Positions 25,218 to 34,374 are shown, counted from the first letter of the stretch. The stretch is DNA of 64,000 nt from Paraburkholderia edwinii (GCF_019428685.1 NZ_CP080095.1:4340001-4404000), one strand, 5' to 3'. Numbers and translations are program-made. Notes: generated by a model not told the origin, from the letters alone.

Positions 25218-26515
25218 CCGACGGCCTGCATCCGCGATATCTCGAAGTCCGTCTGTACGGCGAGATCGTTGGATATCTGTGCGAGCTCGAAGGAAATTGC
25301 CGGTTCGTGCCGTCGGAGCGGTTCAAGGCCGCTTCGGGGCAGCCAACGTTGAGCCTCTCGATGTCGATTCCGGGCGCGCCGGCGATTGCCGCCACGATCT
25401 TCGCCAATCCGTTCCACCCCGCGCTCTTCAATACAGGCGGACAGCTGCCGCCGTTCTTCGCCGGGCTCCTCCCCGAGAGCGAGCTTCGGCTGCGCCTCGA
25501 GCACACGCGGCACAACCCCGAAGACCGCGACGACTTCGGTGTGCTCGCCGCCGCGGGCGCGGACCTTCCCGGCGCAGTCGTGGTCGCGCCGCCCACAGAC
25601 CCGCACGGCATCCCGGAGTACGCGCGCACGTTCGGCGTAACCGGCGGTGCCGACAATCTCGAATCGGCGGTGACCGAGGGCGCCGCGGAAGGCGCTGCGT
25701 CGGTATCGGGTGTGCAGAACAAGCTCGCGTTGTCGACCGTACAAAAAGGCAAGCGGTACACGATGCCGGGCCACGGGAAGCTGTCCGACGTGATCGCGAA
25801 GCTGCCCGCGCGCAACGACGACGCGCAGATCTTCAACGAGTACGCATCGATGCAGCTCGCGAGAGCGGCCGGCGTCGATGTGGCCGACTGCGAGCCGATG
25901 CCGATGGCCGCTCTGGACATTCCGGGCATTATCGAAGCGGCCGGTTCCGCGCAATCGTTCCTGGCTGTTCAACGCTACGACCGGGTGGACAACGTCCGCG
26001 TGCATGCGGAGGATGCGTGCCAGGTGCTCGGGCGCATGCCGCGCGCGAAGTACGGGAAAATCGAGCAGTTCCAGAATCTGGTCGCGGTGCTCGACCGGCT
26101 GAGCCCGAAGGGTGTCGAAGACATTCGACAGTTCTTTATCCGGCAGGCCGTCAACACGCTGATCGGAAACAGCGACGCCCACCTGAAGAACTTCTCCGTG
26201 CTCTATGCCGACCGCGCGCGTCCGCAGCTGACGCCCGCATACGACATCGTGTGCGTCGCGGCGCTGCCGGGCTTCGCCGGATATGGCACCAATGTCGCAA
26301 TCGACAAGATGCAACGCGCGCAAACGCTCGACGACTACAAGACAATGGCGCGCGCGAGCGGCATCGCCGAGCGAATCGCGACGGCTGCCGTGAAATCGGC
26401 CGTGTCGGCGGCGCGCGCGACATGGCCTCAACTGCTCGATCGGCTTCCCGCGCCGCCCGCGATGAAAGACATCGTGCGCGAAAGGCTCGCGACCTTGCCA
26501 TTGGCGCAGGTTTGA
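25214..26515 (+). CDS. hipA: HipA-like serine/threonine kinase toxin
   Basis: The 433-residue protein is close in length to the E. coli kinase. An N-terminal subdomain (GLLPESELRLRLEH) is followed by the nucleotide-loop region SVSGVQNKLAL (residues 163-173), then the catalytic loop GNSDAHLKNFSVLY with Asp321 and the metal Asp in PAYDIV (Asp344). HipA phosphorylates glutamyl-tRNA synthetase in E. coli, halting translation and producing persisters; the target here is unproven. All catalytic residues I can check are present, so the toxin is probably active. It is co-transcribed with hipB. Confidence 0.9.
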   Translation: MTDGLHPRYLEVRLYGEIVGYLCELEGNCRFVPSERFKAASGQPTLSLSMSIPGAPAIAATIFANPFHPALFNTGGQLPPFFAGLLPESELRLRLEHTRHNPEDRDDFGVLAAAGADLPGAVVVAPPTDPHGIPEYARTFGVTGGADNLESAVTEGAAEGAASVSGVQNKLALSTVQKGKRYTMPGHGKLSDVIAKLPARNDDAQIFNEYASMQLARAAGVDVADCEPMPMAALDIPGIIEAAGSAQSFLAVQRYDRVDNVRVHAEDACQVLGRMPRAKYGKIEQFQNLVAVLDRLSPKGVEDIRQFFIRQAVNTLIGNSDAHLKNFSVLYADRARPQLTPAYDIVCVAALPGFAGYGTNVAIDKMQRAQTLDDYKTMARASGIAERIATAAVKSAVSAARATWPQLLDRLPAPPAMKDIVRERLATLPLAQV

Positions 26516-26588
26516 GCGGCCTTCGCGGCTCGTCCGTTCACGCAGACGTGAGCTGACGCGGCTGACCCGGCTGGCCCGACATGGCATG

Positions 26589-26623
26589 AAAAAGCCCCTG
26601 TCGGTCAGTGACCAACAGGGGCT
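26589..26623 (-). terminator. Rho-independent terminator of the lytic transglycosylase gene
   Basis: A stem AGCCCCTGT/ACAGGGGCT with a 13-nt loop is followed on the minus strand by five T. It lies 40 nt past the transglycosylase stop and also faces the end of hipA. Confidence 0.85.
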
Positions 26624-26662
26624 CTGTTTCTATTCAGCGTGTTTCGCGCAACGCAGCCCGGA

Positions 26663-27871
26663 TCAGGCGCCGAGTTGCTCCGACGTCGCGCCATGCTGCT
26701 TTTGCGCGGCGCTCGCATCGTCCTGCTCGGATGTGCCGCTCGTCGAGCTGGTCGGCTTCGCTGCGGCGATCGCGTGACCGCCGTCGAGCGTCACCTGCAC
26801 GCGCTTGCCGGTGCTACCGTTCGCGGCAGCCTGCTGCTGCGTGGAGGCCGTCACCGTCGCGGGCGCTTGCGGCGCGTTGATCGGCACCTTGCGGCCGCGT
26901 GCGACGTCACGCAGACGCGAACGCTCGGCCATCACCTTCGCGCCGTACCCGCCGTCATCCTGCGTCGACGAGCCGACGTACAGGCGCAGGCCGCCGGGCA
27001 GCGAACCGCCGCGCGCAATGCAGTCCTTCAGCACCAGCGCGCCAACCTTGATGTTCGCGAGCGGCTCGAGCGCCGCGCTCTGGCCGCCAAAGTAGCGGAA
27101 TTTGTCCGAGTGAACCGTCGACATCACCTGCATCAGGCCCTTCGCCCCCACGCCGCTTTCCGCGTAAGGATTGAAGCCCGATTCGATCGCCATCACGGCG
27201 AGCAGCAGCAGCGGGTCGAGACCGACCTCGTGCCCCGTATCGAAGGCAGCCTTGACGAGCTCGCTGACCGGTTCCTGGGCGACGCGATAGCGGCGCGCGA
27301 GGAACGTCGCGACGAGGTCCTGCTCACGCGACGACACGAGCACGCGGTCGTCGCGCGCATCGGCGCTCACGCGTTGCGACGGGATCATATTGGCGATCGA
27401 CGCGACGCTTGGCAGCGTGCGCGGATCGAGACCATTGAGCGCCGACGACGAACCGGCGCTGCCGGTGTTCGCGGTGTTGTTGCTCAGGCCCGTACCCAGA
27501 TCGAGCGGGTTGTCGAAGCCGTTGACGCCGGTCAGCGCGACCGCTTGCGAGTCGCTACCGTTGTTGTTGCTCGACAGCGTGTCGTCGCTGGACGCGCCGG
27601 TATGAGCGCCGGGCGGCGCGAACGACGGCAGCGGGTTGCCCTGCAGCAGACGCACCGGGCCGGCCTCAACCGCCTTCGACAGCACCGGCATCAGCTTCGC
27701 TGCGAGCGTGCCGCGCCACGTCGGCATCAGCCACAGCGCAAGCGCCAGTACGACGGCGATACCGCCCACCACGCTAAACAAATGATGACTCAGACGGGTC
27801 CCGCGACGTAAAACAGCGCGTACAGCTTGTGCGGCTCGTTCGTCGGGACGCCACGTTAACCAGGCGTTCAT
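26663..27871 (-). CDS. Membrane-anchored lytic transglycosylase (SLT domain)
   Basis: The 402-residue protein has an N-terminal membrane anchor at about residues 33-50 (FSVVGGIAVVLALALWLM), a low-complexity Ser/Asn/Gly linker (residues 85-150), and an SLT goose-lysozyme-like domain from about 200. The catalytic Glu is in AVMAIESGFNPYAESGVGAKGLMQVM. The C-terminal tail is rich in Ala, Ser and Gln. It should cleave peptidoglycan in the periplasm. A good promoter lies at 28220-28249, giving a leader of about 340 nt. The specific MltC/Slt subgroup cannot be assigned. Confidence 0.87.
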   Translation of the reverse strand: MNAWLTWRPDERAAQAVRAVLRRGTRLSHHLFSVVGGIAVVLALALWLMPTWRGTLAAKLMPVLSKAVEAGPVRLLQGNPLPSFAPPGAHTGASSDDTLSSNNNGSDSQAVALTGVNGFDNPLDLGTGLSNNTANTGSAGSSSALNGLDPRTLPSVASIANMIPSQRVSADARDDRVLVSSREQDLVATFLARRYRVAQEPVSELVKAAFDTGHEVGLDPLLLLAVMAIESGFNPYAESGVGAKGLMQVMSTVHSDKFRYFGGQSAALEPLANIKVGALVLKDCIARGGSLPGGLRLYVGSSTQDDGGYGAKVMAERSRLRDVARGRKVPINAPQAPATVTASTQQQAAANGSTGKRVQVTLDGGHAIAAAKPTSSTSGTSEQDDASAAQKQHGATSEQLGA

Positions 27872-28544
27872 TCAGATCTCCCATGTTGCATGACTCCGCG
27901 CACCCCACCGATGAACCGGCTTCGGACACCTGTCCGCAGAATCAAGACGCCGCGCGCTCTGGTTAAGGCGGCTGCGACGTCGGGAAACAGCACAACGGCA
28001 AAAAATACCGTTCGGGGAGCCCAAATTCCGAAAACGGTCCGGCAGCATGCTGTAAAGCATGCACACGGCGGCTCCCACACGAAAAAACCAGCGGCGAATT
28101 GCGCTGGCGGAGACAACTAAACCGTCAATGCCGTGCAAGGGGCGGCAAAAGCGACGCGTTGCGTCTGAAGACCGGGGGACGGTGGTAAAAACTATCAAGC
28201 CTTGCAACCAATGCAGCGGATTCTAGAGCACCGTTTTATAGATCGTCAACACTATAAAAATCCAAAGTTATAACCAATTGTAATGATGAACGGCGTTCAG
28301 TCGGTCAAGAACCGCGCAGTAAGCGCCTTTCGGGCCATATGACTTTCTTCGCTTCAGCGTGCGCCAAGTAACGCATGTAAAATCGACAATCGAAAGGACG
28401 CCGCGTTCCAGCGTATTTGTTGCATTTTGTTGCTGTTTGCTTACGTCGCCGTCAGCCTCCGCCAGCCTTAGGGTTCCGCATACGGCGATGGACGTCTCCT
28501 GATCACGGCCGTGTCACCGCGCCACGGCCTTCGCACCGGACCCA
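27872..28544. other. 673-bp spacer between the lytic transglycosylase and ubiD genes
   Basis: No credible gene is seen on either strand. It contains the long 5' leader of the leftward gene, a small GCATGC/GCATGC hairpin near 28043, an AT-rich block at 28210-28300 with the leftward promoter, and an 8-bp inverted repeat TTTTATAG-N10-CTATAAAA at 28234-28259 overlapping that promoter. TAAAAT near 28378 could be a -10 for ubiD. Confidence 0.6.
28220..28249 (-). promoter_or_regulatory. Sigma-70-type promoter for the lytic transglycosylase gene
   Basis: On the minus strand TTGACG is followed after 18 bp by TAGAAT, a near-consensus promoter. The inverted repeat TTTTATAG/CTATAAAA surrounds the -35 element and could be an operator. 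Confidence 0.6.
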
Positions 28545-30122
28545 ATGAAATATAAAGACCTGCGCGACTTCGCCGGACGTCTCGAATCGTTAGGCGAACT
28601 GCGCCGCATCGCGCAACCCGTCTCCCCTGTTCTTGAAATGACCGAGCTGTGCGACCGCGTGTTGCGCGCCGGCGGCCCGGCGTTGCTGTTCGAATCGAAA
28701 GCGACGCACGCGTTTCCCGTGCTCGGCAACCTGTTCGGCACGCCGCGCCGCGTCGCGCTGGGCATGGGTATCGATACGGCGGACCAGAACGGCGCCGACG
28801 GCGAACGCGCGGCGCTGGAGTCGCTGCGCGACGTCGGACGGCTACTGTCCGCGCTGAAGGAGCCGGAGCCGCCGAAGGGTCTCAAGGACGCCGGCAAGCT
28901 GCTGTCGCTCGCGAAGGCGGTCTGGGACATGGCGCCGAAGACGGTCAGCGCGCCGCCGTGCCAGGAGATCGTCTGGGAAGGCAACGACGTCGATCTCGCG
29001 AAGCTGCCGATCCAGACCTGCTGGCCCGGCGACGCGGGCCCGCTCATTACCTGGGGGCTCACCGTCACGCGCGGGCCCAACAAGACACGGCAGAACCTCG
29101 GCATCTACCGGCAGCAGGTGATCGGCCGCAACAAGGTCATCATGCGCTGGCTCGCGCATCGCGGCGGCGCGCTCGATTTCCGCGAATTCGCGTTGCGCAA
29201 CCCGGGGCAGCCGTACCCGGTCGCGGTCGTGCTCGGTGCGGATCCGGCGACGGCGCTCGGCGCCGTGACGCCGGTGCCCGACACGTTGTCCGAATATCAG
29301 TTTGCGGGACTTCTGCGCGGCGGGCGCACCGAGCTGGCGAAATGCCTGACGCCGGGCGTCGATACGCTGCAGGTGCCGGCGCGCGCGGAAATCGTGCTCG
29401 AGGGCTTTATCTATCCGCAGCAGGGCGAACCGGCGGCAGCGCCGGCCGGTGCGCCGCCGCGTCCGTCGAAAGGCGCGTCTGCCGCCTACGAACATGCGCT
29501 CGAGGGTCCGTATGGCGACCATACCGGCTACTACAACGAGCAGGAGTGGTTTCCGGTGTTTACGATCGAGCGGATCACGATGCGCCGCGATGCGATCTAC
29601 CACTCGACCTATACCGGCAAACCGCCGGACGAGCCGGCCGTGCTCGGCGTCGCGCTCAACGAAGTGTTCGTGCCGCTCCTGCAGAAGCAGTTCAGCGAGA
29701 TCACCGACTTCTATCTGCCGCCCGAAGGATGCAGCTACCGGATGGCCATCGTGCAGATGAAGAAGAGCTACCCGGGCCACGCGAAGCGGGTCATGTTCGG
29801 CGTCTGGAGTTTTTTGCGGCAGTTCATGTATACGAAGTTCATCGTCGTCGTCGACGAGGACGTGAATATCCGCGACTGGAAGGAAGTGATCTGGGCGATC
29901 ACCACCCGCATCGATCCGTCGCGCGACACGGTGCTGGTGGACCGGACGCCGATCGATTACCTCGATTTCGCGTCGCCCGTGGCGGGGCTCGGTTCGAAGA
30001 TGGGGCTCGACGCGACCAACAAGTGGCCCGGCGAAACCGATCGCGAATGGGGCCGCCCGATCACGATGGACAGCGCTGTCAAAGCGCGCGTCGATGAGCT
30101 GTGGAAGACGCTCGGTCTATAA
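28545..30122 (+). CDS. ubiD: 3-octaprenyl-4-hydroxybenzoate carboxy-lyase (UbiD)
   Basis: At 525 residues it matches the UbiD family. [22 protein letters not shown] is the usual start; [20 protein letters not shown] and [12 protein letters not shown] line the prenylated-FMN site, and [29 protein letters not shown] is the family's late signature. It decarboxylates the polyprenylated hydroxybenzoate in ubiquinone synthesis and needs prFMN from UbiX. A short Ala/Pro insertion (about residues 296-310) precedes the [15 protein letters not shown] segment. It stands as a single gene. Confidence 0.95.
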   Translation: MKYKDLRDFAGRLESLGELRRIAQPVSPVLEMTELCDRVLRAGGPALLFESKATHAFPVLGNLFGTPRRVALGMGIDTADQNGADGERAALESLRDVGRLLSALKEPEPPKGLKDAGKLLSLAKAVWDMAPKTVSAPPCQEIVWEGNDVDLAKLPIQTCWPGDAGPLITWGLTVTRGPNKTRQNLGIYRQQVIGRNKVIMRWLAHRGGALDFREFALRNPGQPYPVAVVLGADPATALGAVTPVPDTLSEYQFAGLLRGGRTELAKCLTPGVDTLQVPARAEIVLEGFIYPQQGEPAAAPAGAPPRPSKGASAAYEHALEGPYGDHTGYYNEQEWFPVFTIERITMRRDAIYHSTYTGKPPDEPAVLGVALNEVFVPLLQKQFSEITDFYLPPEGCSYRMAIVQMKKSYPGHAKRVMFGVWSFLRQFMYTKFIVVVDEDVNIRDWKEVIWAITTRIDPSRDTVLVDRTPIDYLDFASPVAGLGSKMGLDATNKWPGETDREWGRPITMDSAVKARVDELWKTLGL

Positions 30123-30226
30123 GGTCTTGCCAGGCTTAAAAACATAACCTTCGCGTGATTGATCGCAGCATGCGCGCGCACGCATCGTTTCATCGATAAG
30201 AACTCAGACTCAGGGAAGTTGCGCGG

Positions 30227-30946
30227 ATGCATTCGCTGTCGTTGTTGTCGGATGGATTTTTTCTGTCGCTGTCGTTGTGCCTCGATATCGGTCTCGTCAA
30301 TGTCGCGATCATTTCGCTGACGCTGTCGCACGGATTCAAGCCCGGGTTCTGGCTTGGCCTCGGTTCGTGTTTCGGCGATCTCGTCTATGCGGCGCTCGCG
30401 ATGGCGGGCATGGCCGCGTTGCTGCAATTCGACGCGGTGCGTTGGGTCGTCTGGATCGGCGGCGCGGCGCTTCTGCTTTATCTGACGTGGAAGATGGCGC
30501 GCGAAGCACTGTTCCCGGCGTCGGCGCCGCCTGTTGAAGGCAAGGAAGACGAGGGCCAGGCCGATGCAGCCGCACCGCATCTGAACCCCTGGCGCGGTTT
30601 TGCGCGCGGCGTGCTGCTCGCGGTGTCGTCGCCGAGCGCGATTCTGTGGTTCGCCGCGGTCGGCGGCGCGCTGATCGCAAAAGCCGGCGCGACTTCCGCG
30701 CGCACCGCGCCGGTGTTCCTCGGCGGCTTTTTTGCGGGCGGCCTCGTGTGGACGCTATTTATCTGCTCGCTTGCAAGCCACGGTCGCAAACGCGCGGGCA
30801 CCGGATTGCTGCGCGTGTGCCATGTGTTGTCGGCACTGCTTTTTGCGTACTTTTCGTACAGCGTGATCGTGAACGGCTATCACGATCTGATCGTGCCGAC
30901 AAAGCACGCGGCGAGTCAAACGAGCTACGCGAATCAGCGAGCCTAA
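30227..30946 (+). CDS. LysE/RhtB-family amino-acid exporter
   Basis: The 239-residue inner-membrane protein has about six helices and the family start FFLSLSLCLDIGLVNVAIISLTLSHG, where LysE members have a Pro-Gly-Pro-like turn. GFWLGLGSCFGDLVYAALAM follows, and GVLLAVSSPSAILWFAAVGG is the second conserved half. LysE proteins export basic or small neutral amino acids. A charged cytoplasmic loop rich in Glu/Asp separates the halves. It converges on the dehydratase gene with only 5 nt between stops. Confidence 0.85.
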   Translation: MHSLSLLSDGFFLSLSLCLDIGLVNVAIISLTLSHGFKPGFWLGLGSCFGDLVYAALAMAGMAALLQFDAVRWVVWIGGAALLLYLTWKMAREALFPASAPPVEGKEDEGQADAAAPHLNPWRGFARGVLLAVSSPSAILWFAAVGGALIAKAGATSARTAPVFLGGFFAGGLVWTLFICSLASHGRKRAGTGLLRVCHVLSALLFAYFSYSVIVNGYHDLIVPTKHAASQTSYANQRA

Positions 30947-30951
30947 GCGGA

Positions 30952-31917
30952 TCAGGAGAGAAATTCCGCGAGGCGCGCCAGGTCGACGTTGCCGCCGCTA
31001 ATCACCACACCCACGCGCTTGCCCTCCGCCGGCACGATGCCGTTCAGCACGGCCGCCGCTCCGAGACACCCGGTCGGCTCAACAACGATCTTCATGCGCT
31101 GCGCGAAGAAGCGCATCGTGTCGATCAGTTGCGGGTCGCTGACTGTGACGATCTGCGAAACGTGGCGCTGGATGATCGGGAAGTTGTAGTGGCCGACATG
31201 CGTCGGCGCCGCGCCGTCCGCGATCGTATGCGGCACGTCGATCGTGACAATCTCGCCGCGCGCGAGCGACTGCTGCGCGTCGTTGCCGGCCTCCGGTTCG
31301 ACGCCGATCACGCGACACTCGGGGCTCAGCGCGGCCGCCGCCAATGCACTGCCGCCGATCAACCCGCCACCGCCCAGACACACGAACAGCAGATCGAGCG
31401 GGCCTGTCTCTTCGATCAGTTCCTTCGCCGCCGTGCCCTGCCCGGCGATCACATGCGGATGATCGTAAGGCGGGATCAGCGTCATGCCGCGCTCCTTCGC
31501 GAGCCGCGCGCCGATCTCTTCGCGGTTCTCCTTGTAGCGATCGTAGGTGATCACTTCGCCGCCGTAGCCTTTGGTCGCCGCGACTTTCGCGGCGGGCGCG
31601 TCGTGCGGCATGATGATCGTCGCGCGAATGCCGGCAAGCCGCGCGGACAGCGCGATGGCCTGCGCGTGATTGCCCGATGAAAACGTCAGCACGCCGGCTT
31701 TGCGCTGCTCGCTGTCGAAGTGCGAGATCGCGTTGAATGCGCCGCGAAACTTGAACGCGCCCATGCGCTGGAAGTTCTCGCACTTGAAGAAGATCGACGC
31801 GCCAGTGCGCTCGTTGGCCGTCGTCGACGTGAGAACCGGGGTGCGGTGGGCGAAGCCTTCGATGCGCTGGGCGGCATCGACGACGTCGTCATAGGTGGGA
31901 GCGGGCAGCGATGACAT
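30952..31917 (-). CDS. PLP-dependent threonine / threo-3-hydroxyaspartate dehydratase family (serine racemase fold)
   Basis: The 321-residue fold-type II PLP enzyme has the catalytic Lys56 in RMGAFKFRGA, LTFSSGNHAQAIALSARL for substrate carboxylate, and the phosphate-binding GGGGLIGG loop. The length, without an ACT regulatory domain, and motifs such as DAPAAKVAATKGYGGEVITYDR fit serine racemase, catabolic threonine dehydratase and hydroxyaspartate ammonia-lyase; these cannot be told apart from sequence alone. The product would be an oxo-acid plus ammonia. Confidence 0.85.
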   Translation of the reverse strand: MSSLPAPTYDDVVDAAQRIEGFAHRTPVLTSTTANERTGASIFFKCENFQRMGAFKFRGAFNAISHFDSEQRKAGVLTFSSGNHAQAIALSARLAGIRATIIMPHDAPAAKVAATKGYGGEVITYDRYKENREEIGARLAKERGMTLIPPYDHPHVIAGQGTAAKELIEETGPLDLLFVCLGGGGLIGGSALAAAALSPECRVIGVEPEAGNDAQQSLARGEIVTIDVPHTIADGAAPTHVGHYNFPIIQRHVSQIVTVSDPQLIDTMRFFAQRMKIVVEPTGCLGAAAVLNGIVPAEGKRVGVVISGGNVDLARLAEFLS

Positions 31918-31978
31918 CGACAGGGAACTCCGGAACGGGGAAAGCCCGTATTTTCCCAGCTTCCGCGCACAAATAACA

Positions 31979-32017
31979 AACGGCGCAAGCGAGTGATGAA
32001 ACTCGCATTGCGCCGTT
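31979..32017 (-). terminator. Terminator hairpin of the small Tyr/Pro-rich protein gene
   Basis: A ten-base arm AACGGCGCAA pairs with TTGCGCCGTT, with an inner CGAGT/ACTCG stem. On the minus strand it is followed by tttgttattt. It lies 121 nt beyond the stop of the leftward gene. Confidence 0.7.
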
Positions 32018-32137
32018 CACGTGTTGCTGCCGCTTGCTGCCTGCCAGAAACCGTTAGAAAAAATTCGCAGTTTCCATGGCGAGAGCAGTGAGGCCGCTCG
32101 CGCTTCACTTCCGCTTTACTTCATTTGCCGGCTTCGA

Positions 32138-32440
32138 TCAATGCCGGTAGTAACCGTGCCCGTAATAGCCGTGGCGATAGTACGGGCCGCCGCGGTAATA
32201 GCCGCGATACCCGTAGCCGTAGTAACCGCCGCCAACTACGACCGGCGGAGCATAGACGACCGGCGGCGGCGCATACACCACCGGAGGCGGCGGCGGATAG
32301 TAGGCGGGTGCAGCGTAGACCGGATATGCGGGTGCTACCGGCACACCGATGCCGATACCGACGGACACATGCGCTTGTGCTGCGGTGGTCAAGCCCACGC
32401 CGAGTGCAGCGGCGACGACAAACGGGACGATCTTCTTCAT
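32138..32440 (-). CDS. Small secreted Pro-Val/Tyr-Gly-rich repeat protein
   Basis: The start is set by GGAGAAAACAA before ATG 32440. The 100-residue product has a signal peptide (KKIVPFVVAAALGVGLTTAAQA) and then a low-complexity mature chain. First comes a Pro/Val part with repeated VVYAPP units, then a Gly/Tyr/Arg/His part (GYYGYGYRGYYRGGPYYRHG). No enzyme fold is expected. Similar short proteins are widespread in Burkholderia and are of unknown function; the His/Tyr-rich end might bind metal or the cell surface. It has its own terminator. Confidence 0.8.
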   Translation of the reverse strand: MKKIVPFVVAAALGVGLTTAAQAHVSVGIGIGVPVAPAYPVYAAPAYYPPPPPVVYAPPPVVYAPPVVVGGGYYGYGYRGYYRGGPYYRHGYYGHGYYRH

Positions 32441-32843
32441 TTGTTTTCTCCAGAGCGGCACATCATGCCCGTGTGCCGCATAACGACATCCTTGATACCT
32501 AATCTAACGAAAAAGGCCCCAGGTCGCCGTGTGCATTTGTTGCAAATTGCAATTACTGCCGGCGCGGTGTTTCATGTAGCGCGCCATACATAGCTTTGAA
32601 GTTGGCGCCGGCCTTCGAAAATCAAGGGGTTGCGTGCGTCGTTTGGCGAGTGCGGCCGTCTTTACCGAACTGCAAACAAAGCGGCATCGCGTGCCGGTAA
32701 TCTTTGATTACAAATTCGCTGCGGGCCGCACGATTGACGCGGCGTCGCGCGCATATGAACGCGTCGACGCCGGAAAAGAAAATGCCCGGCCGTAGCCGGG
32801 CATGGGTGTGATCCAGATACTGCGATACGCTGCGTGCGCGCGA
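32441..32843. other. Spacer with no large gene (32441-32843)
   Basis: Both flanking genes are leftward. The region holds the promoter of the Tyr/Pro-rich protein gene and the terminator at 32773-32803. I see TTGCAAATTGCAATT near 32543, a small direct/inverted repeat, and nothing coding. Confidence 0.55.
32773..32803 (-). terminator. Rho-independent terminator of the 53-residue protein gene
   Basis: A nine-bp stem ATGCCCGGC/GCCGGGCAT with a four-base loop is followed on the minus strand by TTTTCTTTT. It lies 41 nt after the small gene's stop. Confidence 0.9.
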
Positions 32844-33005
32844 TCAGCCGACCTTCACATAGGTGAATTCGCGGCTGACGTTTGGCGGCACGTAGGCGCC
32901 ACTGATCTTCACGCGAGGCGTTAGACGCTTTCTCTGATCCCACCAGCGGCGCCGCTGCGAATGGGTCAAGAACCGCAAGTGCTTTCGGTAAGAAAAGATG
33001 CTCAT
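32844..33005 (-). CDS. Conserved-looking basic small protein, 53 residues
   Basis: GGAGG is five nt before ATG 33005. The product begins MSIFSYRKHLRFLTHSQRRR and ends ...REFTYVKVG; it is rich in Arg, Lys and aromatic residues, with a WWDQRKR stretch, and has no signal or membrane segment. The strong ribosome site and dedicated terminator make it a real gene. The function is unknown; nucleic-acid binding is possible from its charge. It follows a second tiny gene by 37 nt. Confidence 0.65.
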   Translation of the reverse strand: MSIFSYRKHLRFLTHSQRRRWWDQRKRLTPRVKISGAYVPPNVSREFTYVKVG

Positions 33006-33042
33006 CGCGACCTCCGGAATCTGACTGCAAACCAGGGAACAG

Positions 33043-33213
33043 CTAACGGGACTGCCATTTCTTGCTACGTGGCCGTGAAGCAGGTTTCGCGCCTGCATCT
33101 TTCGCGCCACCATTACTCTGTACAAACGTCTTTTTAACCGGCCCGGTACGGGCTTTCGGTACGTCAGCGAACACAGCGCGCCGCACCTCGTTGATTCCGC
33201 CAGACCAATCCAT
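33043..33213 (-). CDS. Possible small basic protein, 56 residues
   Basis: An open frame from ATG 33213 encodes MDWSGGINEVRRAVFADVPK... and ends in a Lys/Arg-rich tail (RPRSKKWQSR). The spacing and direction suggest a two-gene unit with the 53-residue gene. There is no strong Shine-Dalgarno, and codon bias is only moderately GC-rich, so this is tentative. No family recognised. Confidence 0.35.
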   Translation of the reverse strand: MDWSGGINEVRRAVFADVPKARTGPVKKTFVQSNGGAKDAGAKPASRPRSKKWQSR

Positions 33214-33682
33214 CGTTGTCACGGTCGCGGCACTGCTCTACTGTTGCAATTCATCAGCTTTAATGCGCACTTTCTGCGGAATGAGCCCATTTAAAGCGGC
33301 ATTTGAACCACTTTACCTGTTTGACGCTAAACCGGCAGATTCCGCGGGAAATGCCTGATAGATCAAAAGAAGCCACATAGCGGGTGTTGCGCGCCGTCCG
33401 CTTCTGTGGAGGCGCCGACGTTTGGTAACGCGATCGGCCGCTCGTGGCGGAAAAGCAACTACGATGATGAATGCGCGCTACGCCGTTCGCGGCCGGTCGG
33501 AAAATGACAGGTTGCCGAACCATGCGGCGCGCGCAGTATGCGATGCACGGGAAGGTGCCCGGGGCATATACCGGGCGGGGCGCCGCACAGTGCAGGCGTT
33601 CAGTAAGCCGTGATAATGTGACGACCGGCGCGCGGCGCAATCCGCCGCACCCGAGGCCGGGACCAACCGACGAGAACGCACA
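33214..33682. other. 469-bp spacer between the small leftward genes and the EthD-family gene
   Basis: Sequence here is less GC-rich than average and contains no convincing gene. A leftward promoter for the small genes should lie near its left end and the rightward EthD promoter near its right end (gtgataatgtg at 33609). The long minus-strand frame across it is a shadow. Confidence 0.5.
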
Positions 33683-34003
33683 ATGATCAACGTCTACCTG
33701 TTCTACGCGTATCGGCCAGACGGCCGTTTCGACATGGATTACTACTGCGGCACGCACATGCCGCTCGCCGCGACGCTGTTCGGCGCGGCGCTCAAGGGCT
33801 GGTCGGTCGACGTTGGCGTCACCGGCGGACAGCCCGGATCGCCGCCGCCGTACTTTGCGGTCGGGCATTTTCTGTTCGACACGGCCGAAGCGTTCTATGA
33901 GGCGTTTATGCCGGTAGCCGACCAGCTGCTGGGCGATGTGCCGAATTACTACGATGGCGGTCCTCCGCAGGTGATGATCAGCGAGGTCAAGGTTTCGAAG
34001 TGA
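33683..34003 (+). CDS. EthD-family protein
   Basis: The 106-residue protein has the ferredoxin-like dimeric alpha/beta-barrel layout of the EthD family: VYLFYAYRPDGRFDMDYYCGTHMPL at the start, with the conserved His, and a mid segment PYFAVGHFLFDTAEAFYEAF. EthD was first seen in ethyl tert-butyl ether degradation, and related proteins act as small monooxygenases or isomerases. The role here is unknown. The ribosome site is weak. Confidence 0.8.
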   Translation: MINVYLFYAYRPDGRFDMDYYCGTHMPLAATLFGAALKGWSVDVGVTGGQPGSPPPYFAVGHFLFDTAEAFYEAFMPVADQLLGDVPNYYDGGPPQVMISEVKVSK

Positions 34004-34374
34004 CCGCGCAGTGATAGCCGGACGGGGCGCACGGCGCGGCATGTCGTGCGCGGCTCGCTGTCGGCTACTTTTTGCCGCGGTATCGTGCTGAAGTTTTGGC
34101 TGGCGTTTTTGGGCGGCCACGTTCGGGTGCTGCGCGCGGGGTGTCGTTTGTCGTGGCTGGCGTTTGTTGCGGCGTTTGTCGCCACGCGTGCCACCGCGCT
34201 GGCCGCCGCGTTTGCCGCTTTCTGCTGTAGCTCGCGGCTGTTGTTCAAGCGCATCGGGGGCGCGAACGGCAGCCTCATGTGATCATGTGACGCAACCGCA
34301 CGCCGGGCTCCGCATTCGGAACCGGCGCCGAGTCCGCGCTGTGCCGGACGCATTCTGAAGGAAAGGACAACAAG
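34004..34374. other. Spacer of 371 bp upstream of yggT, possible decayed basic protein on the minus strand
   Basis: No intact gene is supported. On the minus strand one frame ends in a basic stretch, RPKTPAKTSARYRGKK, before a stop near 34069, reminiscent of Lys/Ala/Pro tails of DNA-binding proteins, but it lacks a start. A second minus frame starts at 34274 (MRLPFAPPMRLNNSRELQQK) with no ribosome site. Right end: GAAGGAAAGGAC ribosome site of yggT. Confidence 0.4.

Noticed and set aside
24941..26587. A 548-codon minus-strand frame opposite hipBA
   Set aside because: Shadow of hipB and hipA, which have clear catalytic motifs and overlapping start/stop signals.
33949..34353. Minus-strand frame of 134 residues and an overlapping plus-strand frame of 78 residues upstream of yggT
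   Set aside because: Neither has a ribosome site or recognisable domain; the minus frame also runs into the EthD gene. Only a possible decayed basic tail is noted.
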